Positions 1 through 8,851 of a DNA stretch of 38,147 bases are shown here, piece by piece. Each line of letters starts with the position of its first letter. Within the stretch, counting starts at the first letter, position 1. Origin of the DNA: Pedosphaera sp. GTDB taxonomy: Bacteria > Verrucomicrobiota > Verrucomicrobiia > Limisphaerales > UBA1100. The position numbers and the translations under genes were made by a program. Location: the NCBI GenBank assembly GCA_009695465.1, contig SIAW01000015.1, positions 1 through 38,147 on the forward strand. The letters are read 5' to 3'. The notes below the pieces were generated by a model that was not told the origin of the DNA, ran no database searches, and saw only the letters and a list, made by a program, of their open reading frames with translations.

Positions 1-1
1 G

Positions 2-397
2 ACGGAAACCGACGGCGGCGGGGTGGGCTTTCTGCTCAACGAAATGAAGACGCGCCCGGAATTGGGGTTCAATGTGGTCTGCGCCAATTCACTTCATGAC
101 AGCGTGCTGGCCCATGAAGTCGGGCACAACCTCGGCTGCACACATGCCGCAGGCGACCCGCAGGCCACCGGCGCGATGTTCGATTACGCATTCGGCCATC
201 GCTTCGATGCCAATGACGGCAGCGGCAGTCGGCAGTTCCGCACAGTGATGGCCTACGCGCCGGGTGCGCGCGTCAAATACTTTTCCAACCCGCAGGTGAA
301 ACTGCACGGCGTGCCCACCGGCGTGGCGGGCAAGTCCGATAACGCCAAGGTCATCAACCAAACCGTGGCGCTTGTCGCCAAAAACTCGGATAAATGA
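2..397 (+). CDS. Metzincin-type zinc metalloprotease, C-terminal part (5' end outside window)
   Basis: Open frame from the window edge; HEVGHNLGCTH matches HExGHxxGxxH, followed by Met-turn-like VMAYA and YFSNP. Confidence 0.85.
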   Translation, partial: TETDGGGVGFLLNEMKTRPELGFNVVCANSLHDSVLAHEVGHNLGCTHAAGDPQATGAMFDYAFGHRFDANDGSGSRQFRTVMAYAPGARVKYFSNPQVKLHGVPTGVAGKSDNAKVINQTVALVAKNSDK

Positions 398-485
398 CGG
401 GCAAATTTTGTGCAACCTCCGCGCCCGTCGTGCCGTCCAATACACCGTGCCCAGTGCCGCACCTATTAGTCCAGTGCCAGACAAA

Positions 486-2099
486 ATGAAAATCAACCCA
501 CGGAAACTCTGGGCGTTGCTAGTTGTCGTGCTCTTCGTGGCGGCGCTGGCGGGTGTGTGGCTCTTTCGCACGCGCCCGGCTCCGCATCTTATTTCAAGCA
601 AGCCCGTCGCCGCGCCCACCAAACAGGTGCTGCCCGAAAAGCGCATCACCAAACGCCAGCGCTACGTGCAGTTGGACGCCAATGTCGCCAAGATAATTTT
701 GAAGGAGGAAAAGGGCGCGGTGCAGTTGGAGCTTTTCCCGGGCGAAGTCGTCACGGTGGACTTTGAGCGCTCGGATATGGAATCCGCTGAATCCGCCACG
801 GTGACTGGCGGCGTGCGCGGACAACCCGGCAGCGAGGCGGTGTTGATTTCGCACAAAGGCGTCGTGGCCGGTTCCATCATGCTCGGCGACGGCCGTTCGT
901 TCCTCGTCAACTTTGCCGGCGAGAACCGGCATTCGGTCGTGGAACTGGATCCGGACAAGATGGCGCAGCCCGATCATCTCACCCGGCACATGGCGGATAA
1001 AATGCCGCGCAAGCTCCCGCGCAACACCATCATCAGCATGCCGCAACTGCCGTGGAACCAGACGATCCCCGTGCCGGGCATGCCGTGGTTCACCACCACG
1101 CTCATCGGCACGAATCCGTGGCCGCAGGGGCCGCCGGTTTACGGGCCGCCCGTGGTGAGCTTGATGGTGCTTTACACCGCCAAGGCCAGCCAGGAATTGT
1201 CCGGCCTGCTCGGTGTGGAATCGCGCATCCGCTTGGCTGTGGGGCAGGTCAACGCCGCGCTCAAATACAGCGGCACGACCGCCAAGGTTCGCTTGGTGCA
1301 CTCCGAGGAGATTGCCTACAACTCCACTGGCGACCTGCAGACGGATTTGCAGAACATGACCTTTGGCATCGGCCCCGTGATGCCCAAGGTGCATGATCTG
1401 CGCTGGGAACATCGCGCGGATCTCGTCTCGCTGTGGGTGGAATCCAACTCGCAGAATCTCATGCACGGCACCGCGTGGATGCTCACCTCATTTGATCCCG
1501 CACCGGCATTTGGTTTCAACGCCATCGAAGGCATCTACTGCAACACCTCCGTGTTGGCGCATGAGATTGGCCACAACCTCGGTTGCAATCACGCCACCAA
1601 CGACGTGGGCGGATTTTTGCAGGGCGCGTTCACCAATTCCTACGGCTATCGCTTCGGTGTGTTTGATACCAACAGCGGCGTGACGTACAACTTCCGCACG
1701 ATCATGGCTTACGGCGCGGGACGGCAGATTGGATATTTCTCCAACCCCGCAATCAATTTCTGGGGCGTGGCCACTGGCGACACCAACTGGGCCAACAATG
1801 CCTACACGATTGAACGCACCGCGCCGATGGTCGGCAGCTACATGAGTGGCGGCTACGGCCCGCCGTACTATGCGCCCGGTCAGCAGAACGCACAGGCCGT
1901 CGCGCAGGTGGAAAAGAACAACGGACAGCAGAGCAACTTCACCGTGAACTTGAGTGGCGCGGGATCTTCCTCCTCGCAGGGTTCAACGTCCTCCTCGGGA
2001 GCAGGCGCTGCGGCCAACGATCAATCCGGTCCGCAAGCGCCCTTTGACCGGAACAACCTGCGCCTTCCCGCGCGGTCATTCCCCGGCGCGTCCAACTAG
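486..2099 (+). CDS. Membrane-anchored or secreted metzincin-type zinc metalloprotease, paralogue of the upstream gene
   Basis: ATG at 486 gives an N-terminal hydrophobic segment (MKINPRKLWALLVVVLFVAALAGVWLF); HEIGHNLGCNH zinc motif, IMAYG Met-turn, YFSNP; Ser/Gly-rich C-terminal tail. Confidence 0.88.
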   Translation: MKINPRKLWALLVVVLFVAALAGVWLFRTRPAPHLISSKPVAAPTKQVLPEKRITKRQRYVQLDANVAKIILKEEKGAVQLELFPGEVVTVDFERSDMESAESATVTGGVRGQPGSEAVLISHKGVVAGSIMLGDGRSFLVNFAGENRHSVVELDPDKMAQPDHLTRHMADKMPRKLPRNTIISMPQLPWNQTIPVPGMPWFTTTLIGTNPWPQGPPVYGPPVVSLMVLYTAKASQELSGLLGVESRIRLAVGQVNAALKYSGTTAKVRLVHSEEIAYNSTGDLQTDLQNMTFGIGPVMPKVHDLRWEHRADLVSLWVESNSQNLMHGTAWMLTSFDPAPAFGFNAIEGIYCNTSVLAHEIGHNLGCNHATNDVGGFLQGAFTNSYGYRFGVFDTNSGVTYNFRTIMAYGAGRQIGYFSNPAINFWGVATGDTNWANNAYTIERTAPMVGSYMSGGYGPPYYAPGQQNAQAVAQVEKNNGQQSNFTVNLSGAGSSSSQGSTSSSGAGAAANDQSGPQAPFDRNNLRLPARSFPGASN

Positions 2100-3382
2100 T
2101 CCGTCGCGCCGCTGCGCTTGCCGATGCACCACAGGTGCCGGTGCGTGCGCAGAAAAATCTGACCATCGGCCGCCGCCAGCGAGGCATTGGTCAGCGCGCC
2201 GTCCAACGGGTTGGTCGCCAGCAACTCAAACTTCGGCGCCGCGCGCAGCACGTACGTTTCACCGGACTGATTGGGGATATAGATCTTGTCACCCGCCAGC
2301 AGCATGGACGACCACGATTCATTCTTCGCCGCCGCGCCGCGCAGCCGTTCGTTATACACCACCTTGCCCGTCTTCAGTTCAATGCACTCCACAAATCCCG
2401 GCGTGTTGAGCACGTACACATGCCCCGCGTGAATCACGCCCGAGCCTAGCCGGTTCTGCGTGCGCACCGTCTGCCACAACCGATGCGTCGCCGTCACATC
2501 GCCTTTGCCGCCCAACTTCACCGCCTGCGACGTGCCGAAAAATCCGCCCATCGCCACCACCGTGTCTTCGCCCGCGATGGGCGAGGCATAAATCATCGGA
2601 TTCAATCCCGCGCACGACCAACGCACCGCGCCCGTGGCCGGATCCAGCCCGCGCAACTGCCCCGGATGGCTCATCACCAATTCCTCCTGCGCGCCATGTT
2701 TGATGATGATGGGCGTGCTGTACGAGCAGATCCATTCGCGGCTCTTGTTGCCCTTGAAACCGTCCGTGCGATCCTCAATCGCGATGGCCGGATCGTCCCG
2801 GCGCCACACCGTGCGGCCCGTGCGTTTGTCCAACGCCACCAGATGCGCCTGCGGATCGGGGCCGCGGTAGAGAAACACCATGCCACCGTGGATGACCGGT
2901 GAGGCGGCCGCGCCCCACGTGAATCGGATTTTCCCCAAGTCGCGCTTCCACAATTCGCGCCCTTCAAAATCGTAGCAGTACACCCCAGCCGATCCGTACG
3001 TCACCACGACGATCTCCCCGTCCGTGGCCGGTGACTCGGAGCAGAAAGGATTGTCCTCGTGCGACTCCTCCGCCTCCGCATATTTCACCGTGCGCTGCCA
3101 CAGCACGCGACCGTCACGGCGATCCAGACACAGCAACGCGCGCTCGTTGGATTTCTCCAGCGGCTGCGTCAGGAAAATCTTGTCGCCCCAAACGATGGGC
3201 GTTGAATTGCCGCGATCAGGCAGCGCGATCTTCCACGCGATGCTGTTCGTGGCGTTCCATTTTTGCGGCAGCGCCTTTTCATTGGCCGTGCCGCTGCCCG
3301 TTGCGCCGCGCCACATCGGCCAGTTGTCCGCGTGCATCCCAAACGGTGCGACCAGAAGAGCGAGAAGGCAGAGGCGAATCAT
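2096..3382 (-). CDS. Secreted PQQ-like beta-propeller repeat protein
   Basis: Start at MIRLCLLALLVAPFGMHADNWPMWRG (signal peptide); repeated DxxxGxxxW motifs; C-terminal FLRTHRHLWCIGK shared with two paralogues in the window. Confidence 0.85.
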   Translation of the reverse strand: MIRLCLLALLVAPFGMHADNWPMWRGATGSGTANEKALPQKWNATNSIAWKIALPDRGNSTPIVWGDKIFLTQPLEKSNERALLCLDRRDGRVLWQRTVKYAEAEESHEDNPFCSESPATDGEIVVVTYGSAGVYCYDFEGRELWKRDLGKIRFTWGAAASPVIHGGMVFLYRGPDPQAHLVALDKRTGRTVWRRDDPAIAIEDRTDGFKGNKSREWICSYSTPIIIKHGAQEELVMSHPGQLRGLDPATGAVRWSCAGLNPMIYASPIAGEDTVVAMGGFFGTSQAVKLGGKGDVTATHRLWQTVRTQNRLGSGVIHAGHVYVLNTPGFVECIELKTGKVVYNERLRGAAAKNESWSSMLLAGDKIYIPNQSGETYVLRAAPKFELLATNPLDGALTNASLAAADGQIFLRTHRHLWCIGKRSGATD

Positions 3383-3388
3383 GCCGCC

Positions 3389-3416
3389 AGCGTATCGCGT
3401 GCAAATCTCCTGACAA
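3389..3416 (-). promoter_or_regulatory. Possible leaderless promoter of the PQQ-like protein
   Basis: TTGTCA, N16, TACGCT, then 6 nt to ATG at 3382. Confidence 0.45.
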
Positions 3417-3479
3417 GCCGCCACGCGCGGCACACGTGGCGTTGCCAATCCGTGCGCGGTGCGATAAGCAGTCCCGCGC

Positions 3480-4130
3480 ATGCCATGCCTCATTCTCGCC
3501 ACGGGCAACCTTCACAAGGTGGAGGAGATTCGCAGCATCCTCGGCGACGGCCCGTGGGACTGGCTCACCCTGCGCGATTTCCCCGGCGCGCCCGTCGCGT
3601 GCGAGGACGCCGACACCTTCGCCGGCAACGCCACTAAAAAAGCCGCGAGCCTCGCGCAGTGGCTGGCGCAACAACCCGGCGTGCACCGGCAGCATCCGGT
3701 CGCGTGGGTGTTGGCGGATGATTCCGGATTGGAAGTGGACGCGCTGAATGGCGCGCCCGGTGTGCATTCAGCGCGGTTCGCTGCTTTGGAAACCAACGCC
3801 ACCGGCAACAGCCGTGATGCCGACAACAACGCGAAGCTGCTGCGACTTCTCAACGATGTGCCCGATGTCCAACGCGCCGCGCGCTTCCGCTGCTGCATCG
3901 CTGTGGTTCAACTGAGCGGCGGTCCGTGCCTTCTGTTCGATGGCGCCTGCGAAGGAAAGATTGCGCGCGCTCCATCGGGGCAGGGTGGCTTTGGCTATGA
4001 CCCGCTATTCATTCCGTCGGGTTTTAACCGCTCATTTGCGGAGTTGAGTGGTGAAGTAAAAAACAAAATTAGTCACCGCGCTGTGGCGCTGGCAAAACTT
4101 GCGCAGTGGCTGCGCACGTTGCCGGGCTGA
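3480..4130 (+). CDS. rdgB: RdgB/HAM1 family non-canonical purine NTP pyrophosphatase
   Basis: ILATGNLHKVEEI, DDSGLEVDALNGAPGVHSARFA, GFGYDPLFIPSG, ISHRAVAL motifs. Confidence 0.95.
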   Translation: MPCLILATGNLHKVEEIRSILGDGPWDWLTLRDFPGAPVACEDADTFAGNATKKAASLAQWLAQQPGVHRQHPVAWVLADDSGLEVDALNGAPGVHSARFAALETNATGNSRDADNNAKLLRLLNDVPDVQRAARFRCCIAVVQLSGGPCLLFDGACEGKIARAPSGQGGFGYDPLFIPSGFNRSFAELSGEVKNKISHRAVALAKLAQWLRTLPG

Positions 4131-4143
4131 TTTCGGACTGAAA

Positions 4144-5082
4144 TTATTGGCCGCCCAATTTGTCGAAGGCACTGGCCAGCGACTGAAGCCCACTACCGGC
4201 GGCAGCAGTCTTGGGATCGAGCGTCCGCTTCAGATATTCCATCGCGTCGGGAATGCGCTGGATGGTATGCGGCAGCGTGGCGCCCGCTGCGTTGGGATGT
4301 CCGCCGCCTTGCAGTCGCTGCGCGACGCCCAGTGCTTCGCCGTTGCGGCTGCGCAGGCTCACGCTCACCGTGCGCGCGCGCAATGTCAGCGTGGCCAGCA
4401 CCGGTTGGGGCGCGGCTTTTTCTTCCAGCAACCGATGCACGATGGCGTTGGTGTCGCCCACGGCGGTGTCCACCACGGCAACCACGTCGCTGAGCGGCGT
4501 CAGATTTTTCAAGCTGTACGCGTAGCCCAGCGGATTCTCCACGCGCCGCCGTGTGGCCACCACTTCCAGCAACGGATGATCCACCAGCGCTTCCAAGTCA
4601 TCGCCGATCAAGTCGTGGATGTTCCAGAAGAGATACTGTTTGATGAGCGCGCCGTAATCCACGGCGGTCACAAAATCCGGATCGGCGGTGAGGTAGAGAT
4701 CGCCCACGTTGGTCAGGTGCGCCAGGCGCGCGAGCTTCTCGCTGCCCAACCCGTGTTGCGCGCACAGCTCGTAGCAGAGCAGGGTGGCGGACTTGGTGGC
4801 GTCATGGATGAGCTGGGCGTGCTGGGGCTTGGTGTCGGTGTGATGATGATCCACGATCACCCAGCCGGCCTTGTCCAAGCGCGGTGTAAAACTCAGATCG
4901 GTCACCCACGCCGTGCGCTCGCGCAGGTTGCGCTGCTCCCAGTTGGTGTAGTTCCAAGCCTGCAAGGGCACGGAGGTGTCAAACAGTTTCTGCGCCAGCC
5001 GCTGCAGCAGGTGACCGGCGACAAAACCGTCCAGGTCGCTCTCGTGCGTGATGATGACTTCAGGTTTGGGCAACTCGCTCAT
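4144..5082 (-). CDS. DHH/DHHA1 family phosphoesterase
   Basis: ITHESDLDGFVAGHLL, VIVDHHHTD motif; C-terminal GGHPNAAGATLP (DHHA1-like). Confidence 0.85.
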   Translation of the reverse strand: MSELPKPEVIITHESDLDGFVAGHLLQRLAQKLFDTSVPLQAWNYTNWEQRNLRERTAWVTDLSFTPRLDKAGWVIVDHHHTDTKPQHAQLIHDATKSATLLCYELCAQHGLGSEKLARLAHLTNVGDLYLTADPDFVTAVDYGALIKQYLFWNIHDLIGDDLEALVDHPLLEVVATRRRVENPLGYAYSLKNLTPLSDVVAVVDTAVGDTNAIVHRLLEEKAAPQPVLATLTLRARTVSVSLRSRNGEALGVAQRLQGGGHPNAAGATLPHTIQRIPDAMEYLKRTLDPKTAAAGSGLQSLASAFDKLGGQ

Positions 5083-5174
5083 CTGGCGCGACGGTAGCCC
5101 AGCGCACGGCATGGCGACAATGGTTTTCCGTCTTTTTGCTTTCCCGCTCCATGCAGCTTGCGCACCATCGCGCC

Positions 5175-5981
5175 ATGAATTTGTTCGACCTGAAAGGCGA
5201 AGTGGCCGTGGTGATCGGCGCGACGGGCGCGTTGGGCGGCGCGTGCGCACAGGCGTTGGGCGCGGCCGGTGCGGCAGTGGCGGTGCTGGGACGGCATGCG
5301 GATCGGGGCGCGATCTGTGTGGACGCCATCACTTCTGCAGGTGGGCGCGCGCAGTTTTTTTCCTGCGATGCGATGCAGCCGGAAAGTCTGCACGCAGCGC
5401 ATCGCGCAGTGGAGCAGGCGTTGGGCGCGCCGACGGTGCTGCTCAACGCCGCCGGCGGCAACAAGCCCGAGGCGGTGATCTCCGCGGATCGGCCCTTCGA
5501 GAAAATCCAGATGACTGCGTGGAGCGAAGTGTTTGATCTCAACTTGGTGGGCGGCGCATTGTTGCCCTGCCAAGAATTCGGGCCGGGCATGGTGACGCGG
5601 CGTAAGGGCAGCATCATCAACATCGCCAGCGTCACCTCGCATCTGCCGCTGTCGCGCGTGGTGGCGTACTCGGCGGCGAAGGCGGCGGTGCTGAGCTTGA
5701 GCCGGTTTCTCGCGCGCGAATGGGCAACGCACGGTGTGCGCGTGAACACCATCACGCCGGGGTTTTTCCCGGCGGAACAGAATCGCAAACTGCTCTTCAA
5801 TGACGACGGCACGCCCACGGCGCGCACGGCGGCCATCTGGGGGCACACACCCATGGGGCGGTTTGGCCAGCCTGCGGAGGTGGGCGGGGCAGCGGTGTTT
5901 TTGGCCAGCCCGCAGGCGGCGAGTTTTATCACCGGCACGGACATCGTGGTGGACGGCGGCTTTCTTTCGCAGACGATTTGA
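5175..5981 (+). CDS. SDR family oxidoreductase, UxuB/D-mannonate oxidoreductase-like
   Basis: GATGALGGACA Rossmann motif, YSAAK active site, PGFFPAEQNRKLL and TPMGRFGQPAEVGGAAVFLASPQAASFITGTDIVVDGGF. Confidence 0.88.
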   Translation: MNLFDLKGEVAVVIGATGALGGACAQALGAAGAAVAVLGRHADRGAICVDAITSAGGRAQFFSCDAMQPESLHAAHRAVEQALGAPTVLLNAAGGNKPEAVISADRPFEKIQMTAWSEVFDLNLVGGALLPCQEFGPGMVTRRKGSIINIASVTSHLPLSRVVAYSAAKAAVLSLSRFLAREWATHGVRVNTITPGFFPAEQNRKLLFNDDGTPTARTAAIWGHTPMGRFGQPAEVGGAAVFLASPQAASFITGTDIVVDGGFLSQTI

Positions 5982-5982
5982 C

Positions 5983-7263
5983 ATGAAAGCCATTTCTGAA
6001 ATTGCACCGGAGAACGGATCGCTTGCACCGGCGCAGGTGGAGGCACTGGTGGCGCAGGCGATGTCCGTGGACGAACATCGCGGGCGTAGATTGTTGGTGA
6101 TCATTCCCGACGCCACGCGCACGGCGCCGGTGGGCCAGATTTTCAAGATGTTGCACGAGCGACTGGGCGCGGTGACGCAGTCGCTGGACGTGATGGTGGC
6201 GCTGGGCACGCATCCGCCGATGAGCGAGGAGGCCATCTGCACGCGGCTGGAGATGACGCTGGAAGAGCGGCGCGGGCGGTACGCGCGCGTGCAGTTTTTT
6301 AATCACGAATGGGACAACCCTGCGGCGCTGCTCCAACTGGGCGTGCTGCCGGCGGCGGAGATTCGTGCGCTTTCGGAGGGGCGCTTTGAGATGGACGTGC
6401 CGGTCACCATCAACCGGCGGGTGTTTGACTACGACCGCCTGCTCATCATCGGGCCGGTGTTCCCGCACGAGGTGGTGGGGTTTTCTGGCGGCAACAAATA
6501 TCTCTTCCCGGGCGTGGCGGGCGCAGAGGTGCTCAACTTCTTCCACTGGCTCGGCGCGGTGGTGTCCAATCCCAAAATCATCGGCAGCAAATGGACGGCG
6601 GTGAGGCGCGTGGTGGATCGCGCCGGCAGTATGGTGAGCGTGGACAAACGTTGCCTGGCCATGGTGGTGCGTCCGGACAAATCGTTGGCGGGACTTTTCT
6701 ACGGGACGCCCGAGACAGCGTGGGACGCCGCCAGTGATCTTTCGGCGCAGGTACACATCGTGCACAAGGATCGTCCGTTCCACACTATCCTTTCCTGCGC
6801 ACCGCCGATGTACGACGACATTTGGGTCGGCGGCAAATGTATGTACAAGCTGGAGCCGGTGCTGGCCGATGGCGGCGAGCTGATCATTTACGGGCCGCAC
6901 ATCCGCGCGATCAGCCACACGCACGGCAAGCTCATCCAAGAGGTGGGCTATCACTGCGAGCCGTACTTGCGCGCGCATTGGGAAAAGCTCAAGCACCTGC
7001 CGTGGGGCATCCTCGCGCATTCCGCGCACGTCAAAGGCATCGGCGCTTTTGTGGATGGCCGGGAAATCCCGCGCGCGCGCGTGACGCTGGCCACGGGCAT
7101 TCCCGAGGAGACCTGTCGCCAAATCAATCTGGGCTACACCGACTGGCGTGCGATTGATGTGGAGTCTTACGCCAACCGCGAAGATGAAGGCGTGCTGCTC
7201 GTGCGCAAGGCTGGCGAGATGCTTTATCACCTGCGCGAACGCCCGGCATGGGCGCGTTCTTAG
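5983..7263 (+). CDS. LarA-family nickel-pincer-dependent racemase/epimerase homologue
   Basis: DATR, GTHPPMS and PHEVVGFSGGNKYLFPGVAGAEVLNFFHW motifs of the LarA family; starts 1 nt after the SDR stop. Confidence 0.88.
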   Translation: MKAISEIAPENGSLAPAQVEALVAQAMSVDEHRGRRLLVIIPDATRTAPVGQIFKMLHERLGAVTQSLDVMVALGTHPPMSEEAICTRLEMTLEERRGRYARVQFFNHEWDNPAALLQLGVLPAAEIRALSEGRFEMDVPVTINRRVFDYDRLLIIGPVFPHEVVGFSGGNKYLFPGVAGAEVLNFFHWLGAVVSNPKIIGSKWTAVRRVVDRAGSMVSVDKRCLAMVVRPDKSLAGLFYGTPETAWDAASDLSAQVHIVHKDRPFHTILSCAPPMYDDIWVGGKCMYKLEPVLADGGELIIYGPHIRAISHTHGKLIQEVGYHCEPYLRAHWEKLKHLPWGILAHSAHVKGIGAFVDGREIPRARVTLATGIPEETCRQINLGYTDWRAIDVESYANREDEGVLLVRKAGEMLYHLRERPAWARS

Positions 7264-7767
7264 TGCGCGGGTTTCATGGGCACGATGTATTGGTAAACTG
7301 GGATGGGCTGCGGATCTTCCGGCACCAGCGCCTTGTAAGTAAACGACGTCGTGACGCCCGGGATGGGGAACGCGACGGCCACCACGCGCGTGCCCGGGCG
7401 CAGTGCTTGCAGGCGCGGCACCAACTGGGCGTGCAGTTCCATCACCAGATACAGGATGACCACGGTGGCTTCCGAGAAATCTTCGACCATCAAATCGCCG
7501 CAGCGCACTTCGACGCGATCGGCCACGCCCGCTGCGGCTGCGGCTTTCATGGTGACGGCCACCAACTTGGGATCGACCTCCACGCCCAACGCGCGGACGC
7601 CTTCATGCTTCGCGGCGGCGATGAGGAAACCGTCCATCACCGCTGCCCAAATCGCAGACGACGTCGCCGGGTTGGAGCTTGAGGGTGGATAACACCGCAT
7701 CCACCGCTCCCAATGGCGTGGGACGGAATGAGACGACTCTGCGGAACAGTAACTGTTCGGACGTCAC
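7260..7767 (-). pseudogene. Small class I SAM-dependent methyltransferase interrupted by a frameshift
   Basis: One frame encodes ...LLFRRVVSFRPTPLGAVDAVLSTLKLQPGDVVCDLGSGDGRF; the next residues FLIAAAKHEGVRALGVEVDPK...GDLMVEDFSEATVVILYLVMELHAQLVPRLQALRPGTRVV lie in another frame. Junction near 7624-7632. Could be a sequencing error rather than a true pseudogene. Confidence 0.78.
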
Positions 7768-7811
7768 ACAGGTTGCGGGACAAGGACAGGCGATCCTTTA
7801 CTGGAGGCAAT

Positions 7812-7824
7812 CACTAAATTAGTG
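7812..7824. promoter_or_regulatory. Perfect dyad CACTAAATTAGTG, possible operator
   Basis: 6-bp perfect inverted repeat around one central base, in the intergenic region between the methyltransferase remnant and PhyH; a minus-strand TTGACA lies at 7833-7838. Confidence 0.3.
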
Positions 7825-7928
7825 CCCGAGATTGTCAACGCATTTTGCGGGCGAAGGGTTCCGATACGGCTTTGACTTTCGCGCAGTCGGCGCCCAACCT
7901 GTCGGCACAGCATCGGACGTTTCATTCT

Positions 7929-8768
7929 ATGTCTTCCATAGCATTATCAGATGAACAGGTGGCGCAGTTCCAGCGCGATGGCTACCTGTTGGTGCGCGGT
8001 CTGTTTGATGCCGAAGAGGCGCGCATCCTGCAGACGGCGGCCAAGAGCGATCACGCGTTCAAGCAGAACGCCCACGACCTGAAGGACGGCGAGGGCGGCA
8101 ACGCGCAACTGGTGTTGTGGAACAAGGCGGGCGAGGATTTGTGGGGGAGCATCGCGCGCAGTCGGCGTTTGGTGGACGGCATGGAACGGCTGCTGGGCGA
8201 TGAGGTGTACCATTACCATTCCAAGATGAGCATCAAAGAGCCGCGTACCGGCGGCGCGTGGTCGTGGCACCAAGACTACGGCTACTGGTACATGAACGGT
8301 TGTCTCTTTCCGGACATGGGCAGCGTGTTCATCGCGGTGGATCCCAACACGCGCGAGAACGGTTGCCTGCAAGTGTTGCGCGGCTCGCACTTGATGGGAC
8401 GCATCGAGCACGGGAGATTTGGCGATCAGACCGGCGCAGATCCGGAGCGCGTGGACGCCGCGACCAAGATCATGGAGTTAGTGTATGTGGAGATGGCGCC
8501 GGGCGACGCGCTGTTTTTTCACAGCAACACACTGCATCGGTCCGACCAGAACAAGTCGCCCAACCCGCGCTGGTCGTTGCTCTGCTGCTACAACACGCGC
8601 CACAATAATCCCTACAAGACCTCGCATCATCCCAACTACGAGCCGTTGGAACGATTGCCCGACGAGGCCATCAAGCAGATGGGCGTGCGGCTTTTCGCGC
8701 AGGGCACGGAGTTCTGGAATCCGACGGTGGACAAGACCGTGGGTGCCGGCAAAGGCATCGCCCAGTAA
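7929..8768 (+). CDS. Phytanoyl-CoA dioxygenase (PhyH) family Fe(II)/2OG oxygenase
   Basis: FQRDGYLLVRGLFDAEEA, WHQDYGYWY (HxD), GDALFFHSNTLHRSDQN. Confidence 0.88.
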   Translation: MSSIALSDEQVAQFQRDGYLLVRGLFDAEEARILQTAAKSDHAFKQNAHDLKDGEGGNAQLVLWNKAGEDLWGSIARSRRLVDGMERLLGDEVYHYHSKMSIKEPRTGGAWSWHQDYGYWYMNGCLFPDMGSVFIAVDPNTRENGCLQVLRGSHLMGRIEHGRFGDQTGADPERVDAATKIMELVYVEMAPGDALFFHSNTLHRSDQNKSPNPRWSLLCCYNTRHNNPYKTSHHPNYEPLERLPDEAIKQMGVRLFAQGTEFWNPTVDKTVGAGKGIAQ

Positions 8769-8851
8769 CTGGGTTTCCCCACAAACGCCGCGCGCAGCGC
8801 CGTCCGCAGGATCGCAGTTTTTCCTTTCCACACCGCGTCGGCTCGCCTTTC

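Noticed and set aside
4099-5097. 332-aa plus-strand ORF opposite the DHH phosphoesterase
   Set aside because: Shadow ORF; the minus-strand DHH and DHHA1 motifs are clear.
5929-7230. 433-aa minus-strand ORF opposite the LarA homologue
   Set aside because: Shadow ORF; LarA residues on the plus strand are highly specific.
8769-8851. Possible small gene or leaderless promoter between PhyH and the Gfo/Idh gene
   Set aside because: No convincing -10/-35 pair and no plausible short ORF; probably an operon spacer.
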